The position numbers were made by a program, and so were the translations under genes. Positions 62,880 to 64,000 of a stretch of DNA of 64,000 nucleotides are shown piece by piece. How positions within the stretch are numbered: position 1 is the first letter of the stretch; every line of letters begins with the position of its first letter. The DNA lies in the NCBI GenBank assembly GCA_024036415.1, contig JAMWET010001660.1, positions 1-64,000 on the forward strand, in the 5' to 3' direction. The notes under the pieces were generated by a model that was not told the origin of the DNA, searched no databases, and saw only the letters and a program-made list of their open reading frames with translations. Source of the DNA: Prochilodus magdalenae (lineage: Eukaryota; Chordata; Actinopteri; Characiformes; Prochilodontidae).

Positions 62880-63250
62880 CCGTTAGACTGGTGGTAGAAG
62901 TTTGTTAAACTTGTGGTAGGAGGCTGCTAGACCGTTGAGAGGAGAAGGCCACTGGACTGGTGGGAGGAGGCTGCTAGGCGTGGTAGAAGGCTGCTAACCT
63001 GGTGTTAGGAGGTCACTAAACCTGTAGAAGTCAGGTAAACTGTTGGGAGGAGGCTGCTCGATTGGGGAGAGAAGGCTGCTAGGCTGGTGGGAGGAGGACT
63101 GCTGGTAGAAGGCTGCTCACCTGGTGGTAGGAGGGTCGGTAAACCAGTGGAAGAACTGGTGGAAAGAGGTGACTGCTAGACTGGTGGGAGGAGGCTGTTA
63201 TGCCGGTGGGAGGGGCTTCTAGACTGCTAGTAGAAGGCTGTTAGACTAAT
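62880..63250. repeat. Irregular GGAGGCTGCTAG minisatellite
   Basis: Units of about 18-38 bp such as CTGGTGGGAGGAGGCTGCTA and GGTAGAAGGCTGCT, poorly conserved. Confidence 0.8.
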
Positions 63251-63254
63251 GATA

Positions 63255-63420
63255 GGAGGGGTTATCCCAAAACCAGGGGACTGTGTTCAAATCCCACAGC
63301 CTGCTATGTATAGTGTGCCCTTAGGCAAAACGCTTAACACCCCAAACCGAAACCACGGCAGGCTGATGCTGGGCTGCTCCCAGATTGGGCTTAATTAGGC
63401 AGCAAAATGACAAAATCCCC
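63255..63420 (+). mobile_element. Possible tRNA-derived SINE fragment
   Basis: GTGTTCAAATCCCAC resembles a B-box and is followed by AGTGTGCCCTTAGGCAAAAC, a pattern common in fish SINE bodies. No clear A-box is seen. Confidence 0.35.
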
Positions 63421-64000
63421 TTTTCTAAAGCACATAACATACTCCGAACGTACTCCATAACTCCTGTTCCTCAAAACGTGAGGTCTGAGCCATTGAGCCG
63501 TTTCCAATGCTGATGGAATATTAAGATCTTAATGTTTCACTTGTATTCCATATTATGCATGTATGTATCCTCCTTTAAAGAGACCCTCATAATGCTGAGG
63601 TTACACTGACTCAGTCCTAGAGGGACCATTCAGGAGGTTCTAAGCGTTTCAGAGACTGGGGTTTTTGTGGAAAACACATATTCGGAATCAAATCTGTGAT
63701 GCATTATCTGGAAGACTGGGCTAAGCCTTAGCTCTCAGCGGCACTGCCAAAATAACATGGCACAGAATGGAGCTCTGGGTCTATTTCAGCTTTATTCCAC
63801 TCTACGCTCCAACTCCAGATTTCTTCACAGCTCCCTCCACTTGGACCCGCTTCATTCTTTCCGAGCGTTCGGCCCGAGCTGGAGAAGAACTGTTTTCCTC
63901 CACAGGCTGCCTTACAGAGCTCTGATAGGTGTTTCTACTGCATTACTGGCAATGCGGCGTCTCGTACATCAAACCTCACCGTCTGCAGGTTATTGTATTA

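Larger units (their letters stand above)
62721..64000 (-). other. niban1 intron 1 (right end of window)
   Basis: It contains an irregular GGTGGGAGGAGGCTGCTAG array and a possible SINE fragment. No first exon was found. The rest is unassigned. Confidence 0.65.

Noticed and set aside
63950..64000. niban1 first exon ending at CAGACG|GTGAGG on the minus strand
   Set aside because: The frame required for phase 1 has a stop a few codons upstream, and no Niban N-terminal sequence is seen.

Overview
This is a vertebrate nuclear window. The organism is most likely a teleost, probably an otophysan such as a characin or catfish; that placement is an inference from the repeat families, not a proof. Genes are split by GT-AG introns and the intergenic and intronic DNA is full of Tc1-like transposon debris, tRNA-derived SINEs and simple or minisatellite arrays. 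I see no bacterial features, CRISPR, rRNA or intact mobile element.

Three protein-coding genes are supported. (1) The 3' end of kifap3 (kinesin-2 accessory subunit KAP3) runs on the + strand, with its last three coding exons at 4477-4642, 6704-6782 and 19072-19147. Its earlier exons lie left of the window. (2) A complete two-exon mblac1 (metallo-beta-lactamase domain-containing 1) lies on the + strand at 23651-24058 and 25479-25751. It encodes 226 residues with the full metal-binding motif set. (3) niban1 (fam129a) lies on the - strand, converging on mblac1. Thirteen coding exons from 62720 down to the stop at 26971 join in frame into 925 codons. Only the short first coding exon is missing, and it must lie to the right of the window.

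Layout: 1-19147 kifap3 introns and exons; 19148-23520 presumed kifap3 3' UTR and intergenic DNA; 23521-25973 mblac1; 26971-62720 niban1; 62721-64000 niban1 intron 1. The three genes have no evident functional link. kifap3 and mblac1 are in tandem, and mblac1 and niban1 are tail to tail.

The most striking property is the density of tandem arrays. There are about twenty distinct arrays, with units from 2 bp to about 160 bp. Most niban1 introns longer than about 1 kb carry at least one private minisatellite. Other points of interest are a long inverted-repeat element in niban1 intron 5, a decayed tandem duplicate of the mblac1 exon-2 acceptor, a niban1 acceptor whose polypyrimidine tract is a tetranucleotide microsatellite, and a GGGCCC-rich minisatellite family present in both kifap3 and niban1 introns in the same transcriptional sense. 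No previously undescribed gene system was identified.
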